Below, piece by piece: positions 36,926 through 53,565 of a stretch of 64,000 nucleotides of DNA. Within the stretch, counting starts at the first letter, position 1; every line of letters starts with the position of its first letter. The stretch covers positions 1,054,001-1,118,000 of the forward strand of contig JAESUZ010000346.1 in the NCBI GenBank assembly GCA_017311185.1, written 5' to 3'. Under the pieces are notes generated by a model. The model was not told the DNA's origin and searched no databases. It was given only the letters and a program-made list of their open reading frames with translations. Position numbers and translations under genes: made by a program. Source of the stretch: Proteles cristata cristata. Taxonomy: Eukaryota; Chordata; Mammalia; Carnivora; Hyaenidae.

Positions 36926-39900
36926 TGGCCATCAACCAGGGAGACTCACCCCACATCCACATGCAGCCGTATTTCAGCCCCACATGTATACTCCTTTCGA
37001 ATATATGCAGCCTAAACATCAAATATATGCTTGTTTTTAAGTGGTTTGTATCTTACCATTTTCTAATCCTAAGCTCTATCCTTAAATATACCAAAATCGG
37101 CTTCTTGATGGAGCCATTACTATGAACTGGTCTAAGAGCTTTCTCATAACACCAAAAAAAAAAAAAAAAAAGCCTGCAGTACCTTTTCCTTTTTCATTTC
37201 AAAGTCCCACAAACAGCGGCATGCTTGACACTGGTGTGAAATTTTCTTGGAGCGCCCATAAAAACTAGGACCTTATGAGAAAAGTCGTACCTTTAAAAAC
37301 ACCTGACTAAATATTTCATAAACGCAACGAATGGCAAATTCCTACGGTAGATTCACTGGATTTACAACCATCAAACTATATTAAACTTACAATATCAAGA
37401 TTTATCACCTATTAAATGGAGTCTCATTTTAGTAATATCTCGCATTTGATCCCAAAGGGTCTCAAATACCTTGGACCCTTCACCAGGGCGCTCTACCGTA
37501 ATTCATAACGAGGTAATAGAAACCCTCCCCGTAAGGCCGCCGCTGCCGTGTTTGGGGATTAGCTCACCTATCAGAGAGAGGTAGCCAGGTCTGGGGCCGC
37601 CGGCGGTGGAGTGCAGTTTACAGAGTGCAGAAACGGGCCCAGGGTCCAGGCCGTTGGGGGGAGAACCCCACAGAGAGCCACAGACGGCAAGTCGGAGGGT
37701 CCAAGCAGGCTTGTGTCCCAGTGGTTTTCAAACATCAGTTTTTGGCAGTGGGGCCCTTTCTTCCCACGCGATGTCGTAAGAAAGCTCAATAAATAAAACA
37801 GATCGAGCAGGAACGGCCCTGGCTGAGCTGCGAAGGAGGCCCCAGCCCTGCGGGCCTTCTGCAGCCCAGGGCGGGGGGGACCGTTTCCACTCCCGTGGCT
37901 CCTCGCCTGGGCCTCACCCCGCAGGAGTGCTGATTCTGTCGTGATTCTAACTCACATTTGCTGGTGTGGCTGAGCACCCCCCCACTTGCGTTGGAGGAAC
38001 CCGAAACTCAGAGCGGGAGAGATGTGCTTACGGAAGTCAAGGTTTAAAAGTACAGCCCAGGAAAATACAGCCCCCTCTCAGAACGCGTGCAGGGATGGCC
38101 TCGTTCCCATTGAAATGATAGATTGGGGTTGCGCTGTGAGTTTATTTTGAAGACGTACAATTCCTTACCTGAAAGAACTCCTCAAAATCGGGGCTTTACG
38201 ATATAGGCAGGTGGCCTGAGTAACAAAGAAGGCTGTCGCCTGCTGAAAAGGTGGCAGGCACATGTCTGCAGCACCACAGACTGATGCCCACTGTGGTGAG
38301 ACATCCTAGAAGATCTTCTATTCATCCCTCAAAACCCCAGCTCAAGTACTACGCTTTCAGTAAACCATCCCTTCATCGTCCAGCTTTTCTTCTGCTGTGA
38401 CCTGGTCAGCCCTCTATTGGAGGAAACACCGGATTGAAATTATTTGGTGACACACAACTGTCACCACCGGAACTAGAGCCCTGACTACGGGCTGTGTGCG
38501 CTGTGGGCTCGCAGGGAGGTCTTCAGCGTCCTGGCCTCTTTACTCGTCTGGAAAGTGGGAAAAGCAGTCAGACCTACTCTCACATGAAACAGAGGGAAAG
38601 TGCTTAGGACAGTGGGCATCCGATAAATGTTATCATTACTGTCTAAACTTGGCCATGCCGCCCCTTTCACTTGATTACGTTACCCTGTTTTGCTGTCTTC
38701 CCAGCAAGAATCGTTCTCCAAAATGATCGGATTTCTTCGATGAAGATCAGTCTCCCCTCCCCACTCCCACACCCCCCCAGAGCGTAAGCTTCTGTGAACG
38801 TGATTGGCTTGTCTGACCGACTAATGTCACTCACTCCGCCATGTCCAGAAGGGCCCTGACCACAGGGGGCGCTGAACCAATGTTCGTGGATGAATGCGTA
38901 AACATGCGGAGCGAAGCCCGTGAGCTCGGCTTCTAGGAATTTATGGCCTTAGCCAGGCAGGATTCAAACCTCTATTACTTGTGCATTTACAAATTAAATG
39001 TGTGTGGCTTTGCGTGTCGACTGTTGGCAGATCTCGTGGGCCAACTCCTTCACTGGAGAGGAGGGGACAGAGGCTAAGGGAGGCTCATGACTTGGCCAGG
39101 GAGTGGCTGACCCAGGGCTGTGCTGCGGGGCCGGCTCCTGGGCACCAGCTGCCTGGCTCTTTGGTGCAGGAGGGTTAAAGCCGGATGGCCCCGGGGGCGT
39201 GTCTGGGACTCAAGAATTCCAGATGCCTAGGGATCCTCAGACCACTACTTGACAGTACCTCCCCTTTGTCAACAAAATTGGTTTTAGTGAGCCTTACTTC
39301 TGGAAAGCCTAGATTTTCTATTTATAAACATAACCTCAAGTTGGAATTCTGGCTCGTTAAGAGGACTGATTCAGCCCTTTATTCCCAAATAGGTAAATAG
39401 AAGTAAAAATAACTAACCGCCAAACAAAACCCAAAGCGGCCTTATGGCTCTTAAAAGAACATAAAGCTCAAGCGCGCTTTCCCATAAAAGCAGCTTTGTC
39501 CCGCTCTGTCTGCCCGCACTGGAGCCTGGGCTCTGGGTGGCAGAGGACCATGAGGACACCCCCGTCCCCCCCGCCACCACCCCGGCACGGGGACAGCCAC
39601 GGCTGGCTGCCGTCTTGTCATCACCAAACGGTATGAAGTGTGGCTCTGCCCACTCATCACGCTGGCCCCCTGGCCCAAGCAGCAAAAGCCAGCGCCAAGT
39701 TCAAAGCTGGGACCAGAGCACGATTTGCCTCCTCAAGGAGCCCCTTCCTCGCATATGTCGGCCTCCGGTCACGCAGGAGGCTGCTTAATAACTGTGTACT
39801 CCACCAAGGAGCACCAACGGGTTTGTCACGGCCCCTCCCCTTCCCCAAGGGATCTGTGGCAAGAGTGTGACAGTGACAGTCCAGCTGCCGCTCCAGGACA

Positions 39901-41369
39901 GGGTGGAGACGCAGGGCAGCCGTCTGTCATCACAGACCTGTGTGCTCACGGGCGCACCGCGGGTTGCTCCCAGGAAACAAGTAGGGTTGATCTGTCTTCC
40001 CCGCCAGGATCCACTAGGACGTAACTGCCGGACACGAGGGCAAAAACTTTGTGCTATTTGTTGCTCTGCCCCAGCACCCCCCCAGGGGAGGGCCTGCACA
40101 CAGAAGCTGGATAAATATTGGAGTCAATAGAGGGAACTAGAGGTCTACCAGAAATCCGGCTCTGAGTCGCCTAGTAGTCTGAGCAAAAAGGGAAAACGGT
40201 CAGGTACGAGATTCAGGGTCTGCTTAAACTGAATCTTCATGAAAATCACGGGCTCTTTCGGGTATTTCCCTGCTGGGTGTTTAACTGGATGCGTACCGAT
40301 GTGTCCGAATGACCCGGGGACCCAGCCTTCACCCAGGACGATGACAATATTTAGGAGCGCCAGGTCCCAGTCTCCTTGGAGAAAACCTTGGAGAAGGCAG
40401 GGATTTTCCCCACTCCGTGGTGCTGGCAGCCCTAGCCCAGGCCCCGCCCGCTCCTGAGCCCGCCCGGCACCTGTCTCCTGGAGAATCACGGACGCCTACG
40501 GGCAGTGGATGGAGAAGAGTGCAGCACTGATCCGAGACCAGCATCTAGCGAGGTTCTGCTGTGGTCCAGAAGCATTTGGGACTTGGGTCGCATAGTGGTG
40601 GTGAGAACACAGTCCTTTGCCTCCCTGCAGCTCACACGCACAGGGGGCAGTGGTAGGGACCAAAGGTCAGGCACAGGGCTGAGGTCTGCCGGGACGGAGG
40701 GCAGTGCTGGGTGAGCAGAGGAGGTGGGGCGGGCCGGGAACGGTTCAGGCAGAGCTAAGGACACGCGGAAAGTCCTCTCTAAAAGCTGCAGACGGGGTTA
40801 GAGGCAAGACCATGTCCATCAACCCAAGATGGGCAAGGTGCACCCTCTGAGGGTGGCAGACTTCACTTCTCTGTGCCTCACTGTCCCCATCTGTAACGGG
40901 GGGATTGCGGCAGTAACAATGAGCGTTTATTATGGGCTTATGATGTGTGGGGCACTGTGGCCAGCACTGAACACGACCTGTCAACTGAATCCAAAGGACG
41001 CTTTTCCTAACTGCAGAGGCAAGGGTGTGAGGCCAGGAGGACTCAACAACTTGGCCAAAGTCCCCCGGTGCTGGAAACCAGGTGGGCGGAGTCCACATCT
41101 CAATTTGAATCTCTCTCCTTTCCTGCCCTCCACAAGTAGCCACGCCCATACTTGTGGTGAGGAGTAAGTGGCATAAAATGAATAAAACACGTACCACAGA
41201 TCAGGCACCTAGTAGGTGGTCAGTAAAGCTTCGCTATCAGGGGCCCACAAGCCCTACGAGGAAGGCTTGAGGCCGATGTCTTTTGTAATTCAGAATGTTT
41301 CAAGAGGGTAAAAGGCAACCCCCAGAATGGGAGACTAGGTCTGCAAATCACAAATCTGGTATGGGCTTA
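36926..41369. other. Intergenic, mostly single-copy
   Basis: This stretch contains a candidate conserved element (37190-37480), an L2-like scrap at about 38310-38390, a MIR-like fragment on the plus strand (about 40855-40960), a CTCF-like core near 38860 and GC-rich unique sequence at 39500-40750. No credible exon chain was found. Confidence 0.55.
37190..37480. promoter_or_regulatory. Candidate conserved non-coding element
   Basis: An AT-rich, repeat-free island in which homeodomain, T-box-like (GGTGTGAAAT) and TCF-like (TTTGATCC) words crowd together. It resembles developmental enhancers in texture only; conservation was not tested. Confidence 0.35.
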
Positions 41370-42250
41370 AAATCCCAGCGTGCATAAAGAACTCTTACGA
41401 CTCAACACGACCAAGAAAACCAATTCAAAAATGGCCAAAGGACCCGAACAGATGTGTCTCCAAAGAAGTTAGACAAAAGGCCAGCAAGCACATAAAACGA
41501 CGCTCAACGGCACTCACTCGGGAAATGCAAATCAAAACTACGAGACGCCACCTCATATCCATTAGGATGGATATTTAGAAAAAAAGAAAAAAAAAAAACC
41601 CAAAAACCCCGAAAGCAGGTGTTGGTGAGGATGCGGAGAAACCGGAACCCTTATGCACTGCTGAGAATGTAACACGGGGCAGCCGCTGAGGAAAACAGTA
41701 AAGTAGGTAGCCCCTCAAAAACTTAAATATAGAATTACTGTTATGGGCCAGCAATCCCACTTTCGGGTTTACACACTGAAGAACAGGAAAGCAGGGACGC
41801 GAGCAGGCCTGTGGACACCAATAGCAAAGCACCGTTATTCACAACAGCCGAATGGCAGAAGCGACCTAGACAGACGGATAAGCAAAATGGGGTGCGCACA
41901 GATACAATGGGACACTATGGAGCCTTCAAAAGGAAGAGAATTCTGACTCCAACATGGACGGATCCTGAAAGACCTTATGCTAAGTGGAATACAGAAGTCG
42001 GGTGTCAAAGGACAAATACTGTCTGATTCTACTTACAGGAAGTGCCTGGGGAGTCAAATTCAGAGACTGGAAGTAGCATGGTGGATGGCGGGGGGCTGGG
42101 AGAAGGAGGGGAGGTTACTGTTTAATGGATACAACATTCCAGCTTGGGATGAAGAAAAAGTTCTGGAGTTGGATGTTGGCGATGGCTATACAACAGCGGG
42201 TCGTACACTGAAAAACGGCAAAAGTGCTAAGTCTTATGTGTAATTTACCA
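41370..42250 (+). mobile_element. Old L1 fragment (ORF2 end to 3' part)
   Basis: The plus strand carries diverged L1 landmarks in order: AAATGCAAATCAAAACTACG, CAGGTGTTGGTGAGGATGCG, TTATGCACTGCTGAGAATG, AGCAATCCCACTTTCGGG, and ATGCTAAGTGGAATACAGAA. The reading frame is broken throughout, so this is a dead, ancient copy. Confidence 0.9.
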
Positions 42251-43304
42251 CAAGGGGAAGAAAGAAAAAGCTCCAAGGGTCATTCACGCATTGCCTTGCA
42301 GAGGCTGAGAGCGCAAGCTCTTGGCCCGCACCCCCGCCGCGAGGGCGCACCCTTGCTCCTGGCGTCTTTGCAAGGTCAAGTCCGTTTACAGCCCAGCCGG
42401 CCGTGAACCCAGCTGGCATCCACCATCCCATCTAAAGCACGCGTTACGCGATGCCGATGGATCTGCAAAAGGAAAACATTTCACTTCCATCTGGATTCTT
42501 TTCACGCACATCATGACCTGCAAACTGATACGCTTGGGCCGGCTGTGGTCTCTTGCAAGCCAGGAGAGGGCGGGGTCACAGGGTGGCAGGAAGGGGCGGT
42601 GGGACCCGGGTCTGGCCTGAACTAGCCAGTGATTTCTGGGCTGTAATGCCAGCTCACACCCGCACGTGGTCCTTAACCAAATTCCTCAGGATTAAGATAC
42701 ACAGTTTTTCTCCTCTAGTTTGGAGAGGTTGGAAGGAAGGAAAAGGAAGGGATTAATTTAAACTCTTCACAAAGGAAAACTAAGATGTTTTCTCGTTCTA
42801 AGAAACTTACATACTTACCGTCTTGTTCCTACAGCCAAGTCACTTCTAATAGTCCTTAGTTTACGGGGTTACGAAAAGATTGGGTCAAATCTTGGAATGA
42901 CAGAAATCTCCTGCATAGCCGATAGTACGAGGAAGACCTCTTAAAGACAGAGAAGGTGAACATTCTGTCCACTTGGCTTCAGAAAAATCAAATTCACTTA
43001 AGGAATGTGGCAAATGCATCCCATAGAATCCACGACTCGAGATGCCATCAGCCAACGTGGCAGTTTCAGAGAAACACACTGGCTCTTATTTAAATTTCGA
43101 GAAGAAAAAGACGATTGTTACTATGCCACCCCACAGGTCGGCGTGAAGCAGGGCTCGACATATGAAACCTTCGTCATATTAAAACATGCATTTTCATAGG
43201 ACCACGGAATAAAAACGCTCTAAGGGTCATTTTTGCGACAACTATCGTATGTTATCACCTACTTGAACCGAATCAGAACGGGAGAAGAAAAAGAAAAAAG
43301 GACA
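42251..43304. other. Region immediately 3' of DICER1; no gene seen
   Basis: A CpG-rich patch lies at about 42305-42420 (GCACCCCCGCCGCGAGGGCGC). The remainder (42780-43300) is AT-rich, unique-looking sequence that Pol II is likely to read through before termination. No exon or repeat was recognised. Confidence 0.6.
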
Positions 43305-43330
43305 CAAAATGAACAGACCATAACTTTATT
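43305..43330 (-). terminator. Distal DICER1 poly(A) signal and cleavage region
   Basis: AATAAA on the minus strand occupies 43325-43330. About 15-20 nt further a cleavage site is expected, followed downstream by a GT/T-rich element (GGTCTGTTCATTTTGTGTCC then T-rich, 43270-43320), as in typical mammalian 3' ends. Confidence 0.75.
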
Positions 43331-43410
43331 GGAGATTGACTCTGCTACAATTGTTACAAAAGAAAACAACTGAAGGGAACTGGGACCCATAAGGTGCACT
43401 GCGTTATTTC

Positions 43411-43418
43411 TGCAGCAT
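43411..43418 (-). promoter_or_regulatory. miR-103/107 8-mer site 1 in 3'UTR
   Basis: The mRNA reads ATGCTGCA: the seed match to miR-103/107 bases 2-8 plus A at position 1. DICER1 repression by miR-103/107 is established in human cells. Confidence 0.7.
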
Positions 43419-43461
43419 GAGTACTGTACGAATGAATTACATCATGTTCCTTAAAAACAGC

Positions 43462-43469
43462 TGCAGCAT
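43462..43469 (-). promoter_or_regulatory. miR-103/107 8-mer site 2 in 3'UTR
   Basis: A second ATGCTGCA on the mRNA lies 51 nt from site 1. This is slightly wider than the 8-40 nt spacing usually linked to cooperative repression. Confidence 0.7.
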
Positions 43470-43540
43470 GTGACGGTCAATATCTTACTGTCGATCAAAT
43501 CCTGTTAGTTTTTCTTGATTTTAGTCATTTTCCTTCACTC

Positions 43541-43548
43541 TATTTACA
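43541..43548 (-). promoter_or_regulatory. Pumilio response element 1 in 3'UTR
   Basis: The mRNA reads TGTAAATA (UGUAAAUA), an exact match to the PUM1/PUM2 consensus UGUANAUA. Confidence 0.6.
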
Positions 43549-43694
43549 GCAGAAAAGCCAGAGATTTTACTTGCTGTTCACCTTTGCGCTTTTGCTACAT
43601 GACCTGAGTGCCTCCGTAGAACTTAAATCATCTGTGGTGGACGTCCAAGTTAAAATGGACGAGGGGGAAAAAAAAACAATTAATGATTAAAACC

Positions 43695-43702
43695 TATTTA
43701 CA
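43695..43702 (-). promoter_or_regulatory. Pumilio response element 2 in 3'UTR
   Basis: A second exact UGUAAAUA lies about 150 nt from the first, near the distal end of the 3'UTR and close to two of the miR-103/107 sites. Confidence 0.6.
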
Positions 43703-46074
43703 AGTGAGTTCTGAAAGACCTTTTGCACTGCAAGTGGAAAACACAAGTCTCGGTGCAGATGCCCGTGACATCGCTCCCGGCGTCCCCAACGACTGTTAAA
43801 AATCCCTTTAATATTCTGGGTCTTAAACATATCTTACAAACTTCTCACATACGATATAAAAGAAAGACATTTATTTGGGAAGAATGAAATTCCTGAAAAG
43901 TAATCAGTGGCTGAAAAAAACAGACCGATTCGGACGCAATCACAACGACCACACAGGTCGAGGGACGTGACGGAAGCTTCTCCTCCGCGGAGGACACAGA
44001 CTGGGTGAAGGGCTCCGACACTCGTTCGTTTCAGGTGAAGTCTGAGTAAAAGGTTTCCAGGCCTCGGTTTGGTGGCTGCACTTTCGTGGAACAGGACTAA
44101 ATGCCCTAACAGAGGAAGGTTAGGAGGTTTTCAGTCAACCGGGCCCGAAGTCGGATCGGACCACGGTCGGCCTGGGTTCCGATTCTCCTCTGCGCCCCAC
44201 AGTCCCCGCGAGCCTCCCTGGGTGAGGACGGCTAGAGCCCAAGGCTGGGTGCGTGGGCGTATCTGGGAAGCGACCCCACGGAGCCCAGGCAGCCTCCAGC
44301 CCCTTGCCCTTGGGGCGGGGTACTTGGAAATCTCTCCGAGGGCAAGCTATTAAGAAAGTTAAAATATTAGTAGTTTAAGAGAGAATTACAGGAGAGTTAG
44401 AGGTCATTCTAACTTTAATCATTTCACATGACGTTGAAAGAAGATCGACAAGAAAAGTAACAAACACGTTTAAAACATACGTAAGAGTTCAGTTAACAGA
44501 TCTTTGTCATACACAAACAGTAAAAAAAAAAATGCCACAGACAAAAAAAAAATGACCTATTTAAGTTGTGCGAGTATATGACACATTGCAGGCATTATAA
44601 TCATCTTTTTCAAATCCGGCAAATCAAAACAGCAGCGAGGCCAAACCACATCTTTTTTTTTTTCCCCTCTCCGGGAAGCAGATTTTCCTTGAAATGAGGT
44701 AAAGCAACGGTACGAAGTGCAATGCTTCTTTCTCTGTGCCACGCGAACGGAACGGAGCGGGACAAAGCTATTACCAAACGCAGCATAGTTAGGACCATGG
44801 AAAGTAGACCGTGAGGGAGAGCAAAGGTTGTGACGATGAAGGTTCCTGCCCGCTCACCTCCACACAGTCATCGTAAGGAGCTTCTGCAGCTGTTTCTTCA
44901 AGACCCCCCCTGCTCCCCCAACCACCCCCCTGCCCCCCACACACGTGCCCGCGGCGGCCCCCGCGCCCTCGGCTTCCCCGTTACATTCGCTCTCACAGTG
45001 CAATCACGGGAACAAAGGGATGGCACACGCGGGCGGAAAGTGGGGCGACGGAGAGACTTTCTTCCTTAATTGATGGATGCCAAACGCTTCAACAGGCTAA
45101 ACTGGGGAGGGGGGGTGGAGGGAGGAATAACTTTACAGCATTAAAACTCAGCAGCACAAAAGCGTTCATAACCATCTCATTGGTCTAACTCGAGAGTTTT
45201 TATTGTTCTGACTTAGTAAACCAGGGGATCACAGAATGCGTCCGAGTGGGAGTCACAAATGAAAATGCGCTATCTTTCTTCAACAACAGAAAAAAGGAAA
45301 TCGCTGAAGGCTGCTGTTGATAAAACATTTTGAACGGTAGCAGGAAATTTGAACCCCTGAGAACGTATGACCTAATCATATCCGAGTCTGAACTTTTTTC
45401 GTTTTAACAAAAAAATACTCTTCTTAAGGTTACAAAATATATTGAGGCATTTTTCTCCCAACGGGAATTGGGAGTTGTAACTGTGAAACAATCTGGTTTT
45501 GGTGCCAGGAGGCGAGAGGTTCCCTCACCACGGGGATTATTGCATTGGAAGCAATGCAAAGCCCTAGGCTCCTGGCATCAGGTAGTTTATAAATTAAGAG
45601 GAGATTTGTGATAGAACCTTATCACAAAATCACCCTCACGAGAAAAATTCACATCCAGCCTTACTTGTTAATTGTACACGTTTACAGCTAATATAATTCA
45701 GGAGTTGCTGGGTTTTAACTTGCTAGGAGATCTGACGCTGAGGTGTGTTTTTTTAATTTTTCTTTAAAAAAACAAACAAACAAAAAAACAAATAGAAAGC
45801 TAAGGTTCCAAATCAGAAAGCATTTTCAAAGTAGGTCTACCCAAATCAATTTGCTCAAAAACGCGCTGAATGATTTAGATCACCAATTTACATTTCAGAT
45901 CGGAGACGACAAATAACGTGGAGACACCTAGCATCCCCTTCGCCCAGGTCTCCTTGGAAAGCGGGGCAGACAGTTTTCTCTGGGCACATGTGCAGAGGTA
46001 TTTCTCTGGGGGCTGGGGGGTGGGGTACAGATAAAGCAAGAAGTACAGTATTTGACTGTAAGTTAAAACAAAAA

Positions 46075-46082
46075 TGCAGCAT
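46075..46082 (-). promoter_or_regulatory. miR-103/107 8-mer site 3 in 3'UTR
   Basis: A third ATGCTGCA on the mRNA, in the middle of the 3'UTR. Confidence 0.7.
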
Positions 46083-46676
46083 CACACGAAGCATCAAGTT
46101 CAGGAGAATGTGCTGGAAAACATTAGACACCTCTGCTCAGCATTCTTGAACTTTAAGCATAATTAATGGGGCAAATTGCAGCAAACCTCTACTGGTATGT
46201 CGGTGGGGGTGCGAGACTGACCCACACCTTTTTCAAAAGGTAAATTAAGAGGTATTATAGTTACAGTGCAAAAAAAAAAAAAATTAAAATTTCAAGCATA
46301 ATACATAAACATAGCACCAAACACGGGGAAAATGCATGCAAAAGAAAAGAACTGAGGTATTCAAGTGAAGAGTGCCTACAAGTCTAATTAAAGAAACTTC
46401 GGCAAATGCCTAAAAATCTTTTTTTTTTTTCCTTTTCAAAGATGGAAAGAATGAGCTGGTTTATCTAAATTAATGACCTAAATCACAGATGTATCAAAAT
46501 TACGGCAGTTTATCGCAAACATTACATTTCCATGGCATTAACAGCACAGCTTTGGTAGGTGAGACATGCATGCAACACTGTGAAAAGCCCAGTAAGACAT
46601 TTATGTGAGAAGAGACTAAGGGTAAAAGGTGCTCTGTTTTGCTTCTTTAAACAAGTAACCGATCACGTATAAAATC

Positions 46677-46684
46677 TGCAGCAT
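46677..46684 (-). promoter_or_regulatory. miR-103/107 8-mer site 4 in 3'UTR
   Basis: A fourth ATGCTGCA on the mRNA, flanked by AT-rich sequence (AAAATATGCTGCAGATTTT), a context that favours site access. Confidence 0.7.
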
Positions 46685-46855
46685 ATTTTAGGTGTGATAT
46701 GTCTAAAGTTGATCTTGTTAGAGCGACGGCCTAGGGGGCAAAACGCTTTGCCACAAACAGTTTCCATTAGTGGAGCTACCTACCTAGCAGGAGGTTTTTT
46801 AGTAAAACTGGGTATTTAGCCAAAGATCATTCTTATTATGGTGCCAAAAAAAGAA

Positions 46856-46920
46856 GAAAAGAAAAGAAAAGAAAAGAAAAGAAAAGAAAAGAAAAGAAAA
46901 GAAAAGAAAAGAAAAGAAAA
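46856..46920. repeat. (GAAAA)13 microsatellite in DICER1 3'UTR
   Basis: Thirteen perfect GAAAA units occur on the plus strand, so the mRNA carries (UUUUC)13. Pyrimidine tracts of this kind are typical PTB-binding sequence. There is no adjoining SINE from which it could have grown. Confidence 0.95.
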
Positions 46921-47868
46921 ATCCATAGACTACAGACATATTCTGGTTTTCAAAATGCCTTCAGTACACAGAGGACAGAAACGCTAATATAATCCTGGAA
47001 TAAGTTAAGTCACAGCCACACTAGTGACTTGCAAGTATCATGCGGTCTCAACGCCTAAATGCACAATAAAATGGAGGGAATGTAAGAGTTTGTTCCAAAA
47101 AGATCAGAAATTAAAAGGACATTTGTGAGAGCTTTACTTTTAAGGCAAGAACCTTCTCTACGCAAGACTATGTGGCATGAGAAAACGAAAACTCGATTCG
47201 CCAGCATGCCGGCCAACGTTACTGAAAAATCTGTCCCTTGCGATGCGTTAAGTGCAATGGTGACCGGGAGACATCACCTCACACGACGGGGCGTGGGAAG
47301 AAAGGATGGCGTGGGCACACTTGTCCTCTGGCAAACTGCACCGTTCTCCTGGGCGCACGGGCCCCTGGGGGCCTGCGCCGGCGCCCACGCCGAGGAGGGG
47401 AGGGCGCCCCACAGAATCTAGGGGCTGTCTCAGCTGTGCGCTCCTTGGCCTCTGACCACTAAGCAAAGCTGACAGAAATGATATTGTGTTAAAAAAAAAA
47501 AAAGAAAAAAGTAGAAAAAAAAAACCACCCCAACAAACCAAAAACCCCAAACAGAAAAAGAACTGTCAATAATTTTTCTGAACACTTGCTAACTGTTGTC
47601 ATTAAAGCACTCTTGTGATTTAAACAAAGCAGAAGTGAGGAAAGAAGACAAGATTGTGTTTGCGCAAAAAACTAAAACTACAATTAGTTCCAAAATTTTT
47701 ATACATTTGTTAAACGTTTTATTCTGTCATCTATCTTGTTATCGAACAAACTTTAAATTCTGCCTTCGATGCATTCCACTCACTACCGACTTTAAATCAA
47801 TCCTTCTCGATTGAAATATTTTCCCCCTTCATTCTGCTTTTTCCTTTTTTTCATTTTAAAAAGGGGTT

Positions 47869-53565
<5,697 letters not shown>

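Larger units (their letters stand above)
43305..47868 (-). other. DICER1: DICER1 3'UTR (about 4.56 kb)
   Basis: The untranslated part of exon 27 runs from the TGA to the inferred cleavage site near 43305-43315. It is AT-rich, free of SINE and LINE insertions, and similar in length to the human 3'UTR (about 4.2-4.5 kb). It carries four miR-103/107 8-mers, two Pumilio elements, one miR-15/16 7-mer (TGCTGCT, 45150-45156 on the plus strand) and a (UUUUC)13 tract. Further AATAAA hexamers on the minus strand at 47718-47723, 45199-45204 and 43870-43875 could serve as earlier poly(A) signals. The exact 3' end is inferred. Confidence 0.88.
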
